NCBI GenBank assembly: GCA_900095095.1 | Contig: FMBT01000506.1 | Location: 1-64,000 of the forward strand | Reading direction: 5' to 3' | DNA length: 64,000 nucleotides | Origin: Fragilariopsis cylindrus CCMP1102 | Lineage: Eukaryota > Bacillariophyta > Bacillariophyceae > Bacillariales > Bacillariaceae | Shown: piece by piece, positions 24,035-34,394 of the stretch | Layout: each line of letters opens with the position of its first letter | Position numbering within the stretch: position 1 is the stretch's first letter | Notes under the pieces: model-generated | The model's database searches: none | What the model saw: only the letters and a program-made list of their open reading frames with translations | Told to the model about the DNA's origin: nothing | Translations under genes and position numbers: made by a program

Positions 24035-24604
24035 TTTCCTCGTAGGGGGTTTTAATTGAATAATATATTTTGAACATCTACATTATTTCGTTACTGTAAA
24101 TGATCAGGGGAGATAATAATATGTATGCATCACTGACTATTGTCGTGGGACTGACTACAAAATCCATTTCACAACAGATGACGGTCTAGAATAGAACCGG
24201 GATCAAAGCGCCAATGATGGCATGCAACAAAGCGCAATCTTTGTACTTGTGAGAAGTTATCAGCACGTAATAGTAGTATATAGCCATATTTAGTACTTCA
24301 CAGTAACATAACAAATATTTATTAGGGAAGTTTATGAAAATTATCAGAGATGTTGATGGTTGTCGACTATTAAATATATATTCGTAGTAGAGATAGTAGT
24401 AAGTTAGTGGTGGGAATGAAGTAATAGTATAATAAAAGTGTATTTCATGTCTTCACTCGTCGTCAACTTTAGTTTTGTAAGGTAGTGGATGCGCTCGCAT
24501 GCAATGCGTGGTAATGAAAATGAGTGATGGTTTTATCTGGGGGGGAAATCGACATGCAGTATTTGTGTTAACTTTTTTTTTTCTACGACGATTTTCTATT
24601 TTTC
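24035..24604. other. Convergent intergenic 0.57 kb
   Basis: Shared 3' region of the nuclease gene (plus) and the BFR1-like gene (minus). No coding sequence or RNA gene seen. Confidence 0.6.
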
Positions 24605-26726
24605 CTATTCCTCTTTGGCAGCGGCGGCGGCAGCAGCACCAGCAGGGGTAGGGTCCTCTACCGATGCTACCTCAGTTCCGACCGTCATAGTGGGGGCAGG
24701 TTTTTGACCTGATCCCCAAGAGGAGGCATCCACAACAGAGGAAGATGCACCTTTTCCTAATGGAACGAAATCATCCGCAGACGAGGAAAACTTCTTTCCG
24801 GAACTACTATTACCACCACCAGCGGAAGTGCCGGACGGTGTTTTTTGATTCCGCACTTTCGCGACACTCTTTTCATTCTGCTTACGAACGTCCTTGGCGG
24901 TGGGGACGGAACCCCGAGGTTGTTCCTTGAACCATAATTTCTTCGCACGCAAGTCCTTGACCGATTTTTCCACCATTTCTAGTTTCGTTGGAGGATTCAA
25001 TCCAATCAAACCAAACTGTTCGAATGAGTCAACATTGAGAGTGAAAGGACCAGCAGCAGCAGCTTTCTTAGGTGCACGTTGACGCTTTTTCTTGGCGCCC
25101 TTACCACCCTTACCGTAGTATACTGTATCTTCTTCCTCGGTACTTTTCTTCATGGAAGTCATACCAGCAAATGGATCCTCCTTGACAGCAACCACATCCT
25201 CCTTCTTCACCGCCACCTTGTCGGAATTCTCGGATCCACCGTTCAAGTGTGTACGTTCCAAGTAATCAGCCAAGTAATCACATAATGCCTGTTCCTCTTC
25301 GTATGGGATCTTCTTGAGTTCTTCTTCCTCTTGCTTTTTCAAGAAGGCGACCTTTTCTTCCTCACGTTCTTTCTTTTCTTCCTCGTATTGGACCTGCTTC
25401 TGCGCCCGGAGTGCACGTTGGGAATTCCACCACGCGTTGTTATTTTCTCTGTAGTCATCTCTCATGGTATCCTTTTCCTTCAACACCACAGAAATCGCCT
25501 TCTTAAAGGTTTCACGTTCTTTGAAGAAATCGTCCAAGACGGTGCGTTTGTCTGTTTCCTTTTCCGATAATGCCTTGATTTTGGAACCAATGTCATCCAT
25601 TTCTTTCGACACGGCATCGATTTCCTTATCCTTCGCCTTTAAGGTATCATTGATCACCGACCGTTGCTTTTTCACACCATCGAGGCTGGCATCCTTCGAT
25701 TTCAAATCCTTCACCTGATCCTTTGACGATTGCAGGGTACTGATTTCTTGAATCAATTTCTTTTCCTCGGTCAGACTCATGGACGTAGTTTCCTGTTGTG
25801 TTTGTAACTTTTTGATCGCAGCATTGATCTCTTCCACCGAATTAAAGCGGATCGTGGATTTCGCATCCTTCTTATCTTTAAACAATTTGTCTCCGACAGC
25901 CTTTAAGACATCTAGTTCCGCACGGATACTACGTTTCCCATCGATGAGTTTTCCCTTCTTTTGACGAAGGACTAACATCGCCTCTTTCATCTTACCGACT
26001 TCGGTATTCTTTCCGGAGGTCATGGCGGCCTCAATCTTATCTTGGATTTTATTCTTATCCTTTTTGAGTTGTTCAAATTGTGCATTTAACTCATTGAGCT
26101 TTTTATCGTGTGCCGCCTTGTCCGGTTTTTCCGTCTGATAAAAATAAAGAAAAGGCGGGAGAGAAATTGAAGGAGATTGTGTTGATCAGTGATGTGAGTG
26201 AAAGTTGTTTATTTAATAGAAGCACGTCGTCGTATATTATGTTCGTAGTATGGCAATTTTCTACATAGCAACAAAGATCCGTCACACGACTAGTAGCATG
26301 GCAACGCGTCGGTCGTCCACCGATGAAAATTACAATTACAATTACAATTCCCGTGGACATCCTTTTTTCACCGAAAGAATAATGACCAAACAGTTTTGTG
26401 GTATTTTCTAGTGTAATTGTTGATTGGGAATAGTAACTGTCATCTAGGTTGACCTTTTGAAATTTCAATTGCAAGAAATTTTGAATATGGATCCAAGATA
26501 GGAAAAACAGCGGTCATTTATTTTGTAGAGAATAACAAAAACTTACACGAGGGATCGGTTTCGATAGATCGAACAGCTCCTCGACCGGAACATCATCGTC
26601 TCTGTTGTTGCGATGTTTCTTTTTACCCTTATCAGCAGCAGCAGCGGTATCAGCTTCACCGTTCTGTTCAGTAGTGGTAGTAGGGGCGGCAGGTGGAGCC
26701 ACCGGTGTCGCTTCCTCTTCAGCCAT
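24605..26726 (-). CDS. BFR1-like coiled-coil, mRNP/ER-associated protein
   Basis: Two exons: 26547-26726 (60 codons, donor GTAAGT) and 24605-26134 (acceptor ATCAG), intron 412 bp, phase 0. Joining gives SKPIPR then TEKPDKAAHDKKLNELNAQF. The product is about 569 residues. An acidic/Thr N-terminus is followed by some 270 residues of continuous heptad-rich coiled coil. Next comes IPYEEEQALCDYLADYLERT, a conserved box of yeast Bfr1 and related 'nuclear segregation' proteins. A Lys-rich KKKRQRAPKK motif and an Ala/Ser/Gly-rich tail finish it. In yeast Bfr1 associates with polysomes at the ER and binds mRNA. Cytoplasmic RNA binding here is inferred from that similarity. Start ATG at 26726. Confidence 0.85.
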
Positions 26727-27176
26727 GGTGGAGTTGTTTCAAATTTATTATTATTTATGTGTAGTAACGTGGGAGAGTGGTATGTTATTTATTTTAGGCA
26801 CACAAAACCTTACGCACAAAGAAAGGGTTCTCGCTTGTACGCCGCACACTGCGCGCTTTGCTTCACTGTATTTAGTATTTCCCTCGAAAGGCTATTTAAT
26901 TGTGCCGTTCTCGATGGCCATCAAAAATATACAACGAAAAATTAATACGTACAGACGGTCAGTCGGTCAGCTGTCGGTGCAAAGTCAGACGATGATTTTT
27001 ACACGTGGATGGATGAATCACGTCGATTTCGGAAAACTCACATCGCAACAAAAGAAGAAAGATTAAATATATCTTGTCAAACTCATTAAACGACAACAAC
27101 AACAACAGCAGCAGCAGCAGTCAGTCCACCTTCCAATAGATAAGCAACTGAAAAAATAAAATATATAGAAGCAACC
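26727..27176. promoter_or_regulatory. Putative bidirectional promoter
   Basis: A 450-bp gap separates the divergent starts of the BFR1-like gene (minus) and the membrane protein gene (plus). It must hold both 5' leaders. A CAACAACAACAG...CAGCAG leader-like stretch lies at 27091-27120. No specific site is identified. Confidence 0.45.
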
Positions 27177-28520
27177 ATGGTGTCATCCAGAATATCACAT
27201 CATTTTGAATTGGTTTTAACTGATTCGGCAGTAGTAGTAGTAGATAACGATTACGACGAATCTTCGAAATACTCGCCGCACCAAAAAAATCATCCTCGAC
27301 AACGGCGGAGACAGCAGCAACAGCAACAACATCGTCTTCTTCCATCGTTTTTCATCATCATCGCCGTTTCATTATTGGTATTATTACAAAATTCCTCTCC
27401 TTTATTTTTGGCCGTGAAGGCTGCTTCTACTAATTCAGCTGCTGCTTCCGCTGCCATAATCAGGAATAGGAATGGTGGTCAAAATCAAATAAGACACAGC
27501 AACATCCTATTATCTGAACGGAGAATATCTTTCGTGGATAAGGCGGCGACTGTGTTGTCCTATTTTCCTCGTGGTGGTGCTGGGAGTGTAAATAGTTTTG
27601 GAACAACGATAGAAGATGACGAGAAAGAAGAAAATGAGGATGAGAATGCCAATGCCAATGACAATAATAGTAATGATGTTCGAACACATCCAGAGTATGA
27701 TAAATTATTAGCCTATCGGATGAAACAACAAGTTCTACTTCAACTTCGTGCCACAGCATTAAGTGAAGCATTGGTGGCACGTGGATTACCCGGTATACCA
27801 TCATTACGTGACGTCTCGACATTGGATGGGAAATTGAAACCAAAAAAAGTGGATTGGGATTGTGCTTTGTCAACGGAAGAAGATCCCAAACATTGTTTAA
27901 TTAGTTATGAACCGGAGGTGGGATCTAAATTAATTGTACCCATGGAATTAGCAGGCGATACCGATAAATGGATTACCTTACGTGAATTGAATCGATTACG
28001 ACGGGAGGATCCCTCCAAAGTGGAACCGATGTGGAGTGATAAGTATGCAGTCTTATCCTCCTGGTTTAGTCCCCAATCACGATATTCCTTATTACAACAT
28101 GTCGGTGTGAAAGGTGTGTTGTTAAATACGTTATTAGAGGGTAGTACATTATCGATCGTGGTTGGGATGTTGTTAGTGATGGGGATACTCATTTTTATGC
28201 CGGTCATTGAATATATTGTCGGTCGATTTCTTGTGTCCGGATACTTATGGATGAAATGGGCCTCCTGGGCACGTTTTGTTCATGTTGGTTTACCGTTTAA
28301 GTTAGTCATTTTTCAAATTGTCTTCGGTCAAGCATCGAAGTTATTCGCTAAATTAGTCTCGTTGGCCAAAGACAATTTAGTGAATTTGGAATGTAAAATC
28401 TTAGAGGAAACAATACCATTGACTGTAGGAGTTCCTACAATTCTTGATGAAGAGGAAGAAGAAGTCGTCGAACATCTAAAAGAAAATGATGATGACGACG
28501 ACGACGATGACGACGAATAA
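27177..28520 (+). CDS. Predicted multi-pass membrane protein with acidic tail, unknown function
   Basis: A 447-residue single exon from the ATG at 27177. Residues about 60-85 (FFIIIAVSLLVLLQNSSPLF) look like a late signal anchor. YFPRGGAGS follows, which resembles the region after transit peptides in some diatom plastid proteins, but no clear Phe+1 motif is present. The non-repetitive core holds a long soluble helix-rich part, then hydrophobic segments TLSIVVGMLLVMGILIFMPV and PFKLVIFQIVFG with amphipathic helices between. The C-terminus is a run of Glu and Asp. I do not recognise a family. The compact, non-repetitive core from residue 180 on suggests a conserved algal membrane protein. Confidence 0.7.
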   Translation: MVSSRISHHFELVLTDSAVVVVDNDYDESSKYSPHQKNHPRQRRRQQQQQQHRLLPSFFIIIAVSLLVLLQNSSPLFLAVKAASTNSAAASAAIIRNRNGGQNQIRHSNILLSERRISFVDKAATVLSYFPRGGAGSVNSFGTTIEDDEKEENEDENANANDNNSNDVRTHPEYDKLLAYRMKQQVLLQLRATALSEALVARGLPGIPSLRDVSTLDGKLKPKKVDWDCALSTEEDPKHCLISYEPEVGSKLIVPMELAGDTDKWITLRELNRLRREDPSKVEPMWSDKYAVLSSWFSPQSRYSLLQHVGVKGVLLNTLLEGSTLSIVVGMLLVMGILIFMPVIEYIVGRFLVSGYLWMKWASWARFVHVGLPFKLVIFQIVFGQASKLFAKLVSLAKDNLVNLECKILEETIPLTVGVPTILDEEEEEVVEHLKENDDDDDDDDDE

Positions 28521-31429
28521 GGAGCCAAAACACGATAACATAATCATAATATAGTATAATCAGTGGAAGCCTTAAAACTTAAACAAAGGTAGAATAAAGA
28601 AGCAAAGGCTTTGTTTTTAGGGTAATTGGATCATTATATTACCACTTTGATGAAGCACTACCGTAACTCTAGATAAAAATGAGATGCAACATTTGTATTT
28701 CATGATTGAACGCATGACATGCATCATTACAAATAAGTAATGCATCACACTACTAATTGCACGTCATTGATGCTTGATGCTCCCACACACTCTCAGTCTG
28801 ACCTCTGGGGGGGGGAGGGGAGGGGAGGGGAGTGATTTCATGTATTGATGTCCGCATAGAAAAAGGGAATATAATGCAAGCTTAAAGCTATCAACTATTT
28901 AGAGTTTATACTATCAACTCAAAAATAAGCTGTGCAATGTACAAGCAGTAGTGGGTACTATTAAGAAGCATTGTTTAGCTTGTGTCTGCCGTAGATTATA
29001 ATATGTATGTATTATAAGAAGGCAATTTTCTAAAAGATACCCAGTTTGGTATGGTTCTTGCATAGCTAGCAGAAGATTATTACAACTGTTTATTGTATCC
29101 AGTAATAGATTTGTTAATGTTGTGGTACTAATGAAATCCAAGTCAAAGTTTCATTATGCATTGAAATAATTTGTAAAGGAAATTGCTCTACCAAAACAAT
29201 ACTCTTTTTCTATGCAGTTCTACTGGTGAGCAAAAGTCAATTGAAGTGAAGCAGACAGCATAACATAAGGTATGAACAGACATAACAACTCGTTGGTCCA
29301 CTCATCTCAATAGGCATTTGTTTGGTCTAATGAATTTATAGAAGCTGGTAGTAGCAGGCTTCCAGGACTAACTATTACATAAGGTTGTGTTAAAGTAAAT
29401 AATATCATGAAACAGAAACACTATACCAGGAAGGATTCATTATGGCTCACTGCAAATAATATTAAGTCACAAGCTACTATGCACTCAAAAAATGTCCTAT
29501 TTTCAATTGGAATTGTTCTGCAACTTTGCTGCATCATATTATTCAAACATTGGTGCTGTAAGACATTTCATTTTTGGATGGTATGATGTTAGGCCTTATG
29601 ACACTAATACCATGGCCAACAATCTTTATTTACAATTTGGTTTCTACTTACTCTGATGATGATCAAGTAGTACAAAAAGGGTCTTAGTCACAATGTTTGT
29701 TTGATTGCACCCTTACTCACAAGAAAGGGAATAGACGGTACAGTAGATGACGGTAGAAAGGATCCATATCTTTCCAATATGAGTGGTTGACATTTCCAAA
29801 AGTCTACTGCAGGTTAGAAACTACAGTATGTGTTGGCTCATTACTTCTTCCAATTTCAATTGGTGATTGAGTTGCAGCTATTTGAATGGTACAGTCACCA
29901 GTACAGCTACACTTAAAGATTTCATTTTGTAGATACTAATAAAACTCTTGATCTGGCTTTGATAGGTCCAAGGCAAGGGGAGCTTGTATAACCACTGTGC
30001 TGCACCACCCGCTGTTTCATCTTCTCCTGGTCCCGCAGATTTATCAAAAGACTGGCTGATTAGTGGATTTACAGGAATACCCCCAAAAAGGGAAACTGCA
30101 TATGTGTTTTCTCACGTTGAAGGTGCAAATAGGAGGTGCGCAAACGTAAACCAGTAACTTTTGTAAGTAAAAACAATCAGATCCAGTCAGAACATGACTG
30201 CTAATCACATTGAAGTTCCCAAATATCACATAGCTATCAAAGGGAACATTTGATGAAGAATAGACATTCAAGTGGTGGGTGGACCTCCCCTAGAAAGAGA
30301 GTCTGCATGTTGTAGAACCATAATATGCGCACTCGTATAGTAGTATTATTACTGTGTACTTGCATATCTAGCTCTTTCTGGATTCACATGGTGTGTGCAC
30401 AGGATAGCCATTCCAAATGTTGGTAAGGGATATTTTTTGCCATGACGCATTTACATCATCCTCCGCCCCACCAAATTTGGTGGTAGGGAAAAAGGCTTGG
30501 TATTTCCCTTTCTCTATCTCCTGTCACAAATAGAGGATACTCATTAGTAATTAGCCACCTCATCTCATCAGTCAAGAATTTTGGGATATATATATGCTTT
30601 ATGCATACATGTAGCTAAGAGATTTTGTCATTTGACTGATGCTGCAATAATGTTCAATTCAACATCAAAATGTTGTAAGCAAAAAGTAACAATCAATGAA
30701 AGCATCAACAAATAATCAGTCTTTTTGTAGATAAAGTCGAATCTGTATGGTCTTACATAGTAAACTGTGAGAGTTTAGTGGAAAGAGCTGACCTCCAGAG
30801 TTTTATACTGGTGCAGATAATCAACACAATTAAAGTCTGGATCGGTCATACCTATCTAATAAAAGGTTTTTCAAACTAAATCAAATTTGTATGCAATATA
30901 CTGTAGAGTTGTAATCAATATCGTTAGCTAGCCAGCTACATTGTAGGCACGAAAAAACAAATTGTGATATACTGTAGTGTCAGTAGTTTGTTTGTCACTA
31001 TGACCTAAGATACATGATCTAGCCATTTACTTCAATTCAACAGGCCAGTTGCCACAGTAATAGCTACAGCTACTGTATAGTTGAATGAAAATCCTGGCAG
31101 CTTATTATTGGGTTTAGTAGGCGGCAACCATGTGAAGTTTGGATGCGGAACATGTATGGACTGACTTTGATACTGTACCACTAGTGATAGTTGATTGCCT
31201 GGGGAAATCATTAAAAGCGGGGGTATTTATTGTACCTACTGAAGGTATGGTTGTGAACGCCTTTTTGTTGTTCTTGATAAAAGGTTTTAGAACAATTACA
31301 CCTCAGCTCGCATCACATAACTCCTGCTCTCGTTGCACCTCGTCAACCTTTCATATAGCATCCATCACCCGAAATAGCGAACTGCAAACAGAATAAAACG
31401 GGCAAGCATTACAGTAATCCATTGTCGAC
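28521..31429. other. Gene-free 2.9 kb
   Basis: AT-rich, with only short random frames. It holds a G-run near 28807-28830 and no terminal repeats I can pair. It may contain decayed mobile-element sequence or a long 5' region of the P2X gene, but I see no direct support for either. Confidence 0.5.
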
Positions 31430-32842
31430 ATGATTTGTGCCTACGATACTGTGAAATATGTCCATATTAAAGATGCCCGACTGGGCGCTCTCCGCTATTG
31501 CTTGCTTATTATCATCTTTATTTACGTTATTGTGTTTGAAATGTGGGCATTAGGAGGGTATCTAGAGTCATCCCCTGTCGTCGGTGTTGTTCGATTCAGC
31601 TTGCAACAGCCCACGGCGAAAAACTGCGATCCTTCCCAACCGGGATGTTTCAACGCCTTCTCGTCGTTGAATACGATCGAGTATTGCGAACAATACGATG
31701 CCAATAAAGTCGCAGCCAACAATAATAAATCTATACAGTACAAGGGGAATATCTACCCATGTGAAATATACGAAGCAATCAATGCTCAAATCCTCAGTGA
31801 AAAGTCTATTACCGTGATTACACGTGCCACACTAACAAACCAGACTTTGGCTTGTCATGAACACGATCTCACCTGCTCTCGGACCTATAATGATGCGCTG
31901 TCATTGTCCTCCTCTTTCTTGGAGCGTAAATATTACATTGCTCAAAGTGAAGCTTTCACACTGTTGTTTGACCATGCCGTGACTGCATCTAAAATTTGCA
32001 CCAACCATGGTAATAGCCATCCATCTTCTACGAGTTATACCTGCTCCGCACAGGCGTCCGATTACGAAGGACGTTTATTTTCTATTAGTGATCGTCTCTG
32101 CGTACAGGAACACAGTAAAGGAAACGCTTTCAAGGATTATCGTGGGGCAAAAGAGACCGACTAAGCACCATGCTATATCCTACCGAATCGAACGAGTACT
32201 CACCAGGATGTTTTCTCTCTCGAAGTCCTCTTGATGGCAGCCGGGGTGAATTTGGATGATTGTAGTACGAGTAGTAGCAGTGGAAAACCGTGCCAGACGT
32301 ATCGCGACTCGGGTGCTACCATGCTGCTCAACATTTACTGGGCCGATTTCAATCTCTACCAAGGACGCGTTGAGCCATATTACTATTACAAAACCCAGTT
32401 TATTGCTGGATCCACGTTTAAGCAGTACATCCCCTTTTATGATAATAATTACAGACAATCGAGAACGTTACTGAATGCACACGGAATAAAAATTGCCGTG
32501 CTGCTTGGTGGAGAATTCAATCAATTCAATGCTGTGACTTTTCTGGTGACACTCACAACGGCTTTGGGTTTACTGGCAGTTGCCACAACAATTGTGGACA
32601 ACCTAATGCTGTACATTTTGCCAGAACGGGAACGTTATCAAGAGGTAAAATATGAGAATACTGAAGAATTTGAGCAAAATGGTGGAGTTCTCTCCGCTAC
32701 ACTGATGGCTGGACTGAATCAGCTTGTAAGTAGTCGACAGGATGACGGAGTGCTAATAGACCACCCGGACGAAAATATAGCAGTACCGGTAGTAGCAGAC
32801 AACGCAAACGAACACGATGCCTTGAATGAGCCTCTTTTGTAG
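31430..32842 (+). CDS. P2X-type ligand-gated ion channel
   Basis: Starts at the ATG at 31430. MICAYDTVKYVHIKDARLG carries the YxTxK motif that opens P2X receptors. It is followed by TM1 (LLIIIFIYVIVFEMW, about residues 25-45), a Cys-containing extracellular loop, and TM2 near the end (FLVTLTTALGLLAVATTIVD) before a cytosolic tail. Just before TM2, RTLLNAHGIKIAVLLGGEFN matches the P2X RTLxKAYGIRF...GxF segment. The usual ATP-contacting Lys there is Asn, and I see no KxK pair after TM1. P2X channels are trimeric cation channels; in Dictyostelium they act in the contractile vacuole. The frame is continuous except for a TAA at 32162-32164. The same frame then goes on with DVFSLEVLLMAAGVNLDD. A short intron near 32114-32165 (donor GTAAAG) is possible but unproven. 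Length about 470 residues. Confidence 0.8.
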
Positions 32843-32996
32843 ACAACGTGTAGATTATAGTAGTAGTGTGAATTACATGAGAGGCTACAAAATAAATGCA
32901 GTGGTCTCAGCGTCACATGTATACATAAATGGGCATACTTTCTGCTCGAAGCGTATACAAATCAGTTAATTTCTCACAGGTTTGGTAAAGTAAGCT

Positions 32997-33245
32997 TTAC
33001 ATCATAATATCACCAAGATATTCTCGTGCACCTTCACCCTTTCCGCTCCTAGCTTCAGGTGATGCCCATTTGATGGAACTGTTGGCCTTCATAAAAACTG
33101 ATAATAGCTCCGAGGTGCTCTTGCGCATCATTTCCATCCTTGTACAAGATATCGTTGACCCAAACGCAGTTGAATCCTTTGTCTCGGCAGATCCACGCTT
33201 CTTCGATTTCCTGAAATTCTTTGTCGTCCCTAGCAAAATGGGCAT
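32997..33245 (-). pseudogene. 3'-terminal fragment of an unidentified conserved gene
   Basis: Minus-strand sequence reads HFARDDKEFQEIEEAWICRD and then GFNCVWVNDILYKDG in one frame. It continues as NSSIKWASPEARSGKGEGAR...YLGDIMM and a stop in another. The change falls at a TTTTT run (near 33090-33110). Composition and Trp/Gly pattern look like real protein, and the ending resembles a conserved C-terminus, but I cannot name the family. Upstream on this strand there is only the short repeat array and mobile-element sequence, so the gene body is missing. It is probably a relic cut off by rearrangement. Confidence 0.5.
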
Positions 33246-33264
33246 ATTATGACCGACCTCTTTG

Positions 33265-33385
33265 ACTAAATGTATCATACTTCAACATATCTTACTTCAA
33301 TGTATCATACTTCTTTTTAACACATCATACTTCAACATATCATACTATTTAAATGTATCATACATTCAATGTATCATGACCTCAA
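33265..33385. repeat. Degenerate short direct repeats, TATCATACTTCAA type
   Basis: About seven imperfect copies of a 13-18 bp unit around TGTATCATACTTCAA lie in a row between the gene fragment and the inverted-repeat element. The open frame over them is a repeat artefact. Confidence 0.9.
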
Positions 33386-34159
33386 CTTCAATGCTTTTCT
33401 CATTTATATATATAACTTGTTATTTAAAAGCTGCAGCTTTGACCCGCCTTGCTTTTCTCATTTAGCACAATCAATCTCTTCATTTTTTTAATTTCTTGAG
33501 GCTAGCATGGCATCCTCTCCCCAGTGCTTTGTGTTAGTGTTATTATATTAGCCTCAATACCAAATCTACACAGGAAAAGCATGGGGGGAAATCTCCCACA
33601 CATCCAACAGTCTCTGTGCTTTTGAATCTAATATCATAGTTTCATTTTTCAACAATATAGAAAATGACTATGGTATTGTCTCATTTTGAATCTGTTCCTT
33701 CCTTCTTTACATGTTGTTGTTGTTGTTGTTGTTGTTGTCAGTCATCATTCATTGCGTTTGTTGTGGTTTACTGTTGTTACTTCATTCATTCATTCATTTG
33801 GTGCTTCTTTTGCATTTGACTATGGGATTTCTCTTTCTTGCTTGCTAGATAGACCGCTGATGTATGTGTCATATCCTCCCCTTTGCTGTATTGTTGTGAT
33901 CTGAATTCTTATTCTGTGTTGCAAGATTTTGTGAGCATCAATTAATTTGAATCTATGTCCTAACCATTGCTTTATTTCTTATTTGCTGTATCCTTATTTC
34001 ATTATCATTCTCTATTTCTGACTGATAGTCAACCTAGCATATGTTGGATTATCCGTGTCCTTTATACTGGTCCTTTTCTTTCCGTTCAAGCGGAGGGCCT
34101 TTCTTCTTCTGGTACGGCCTGCTCAAACCCCCTGCTTCTTGTAGCCAACCAAGCATGAC

Positions 34160-34394
34160 TGTTGAGATTCTAGTTTAGATAAGAGTTTAATATTAGTTGT
34201 TAAGGTTGTTCTAAACGATTTATGGGCTCTATCTTAGGCTGTCCTTGAGACGCTGTGTTGCTTGTGTTAGTGGTGATAGGCATTTGTTGTTTGAATTGGA
34301 TTTGGGGTTTGACTGGCTTGTTTGACTGTTTGAATCGGTGCGCGATAGTAACGGTATTTGCGGTTTGTCCGTCGTGCGTGTTAAGATTTCAACA
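34160..34394 (-). repeat. 3' LTR of the Copia element
   Basis: Bounded by TGTTGA and TCAACA; matches the other LTR throughout by eye and abuts the ATGAC target duplication on its left. Because the element is on the minus strand, this is the downstream LTR. Confidence 0.97.

Noticed and set aside
26605-27066. 153-residue plus frame over the BFR1-like first exon
   Set aside because: It is antisense to a well-supported exon and has no domain; the region outside the exon is promoter-like.
28521-31429. Possible hidden gene in the 2.9-kb gap
   Set aside because: No frame shows motif, biased composition or splice-linked continuity on either strand.
33265-33385. Possible CRISPR array in the short repeats
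   Set aside because: Units are degenerate, 13-18 bp, without uniform spacers, in a eukaryotic context.
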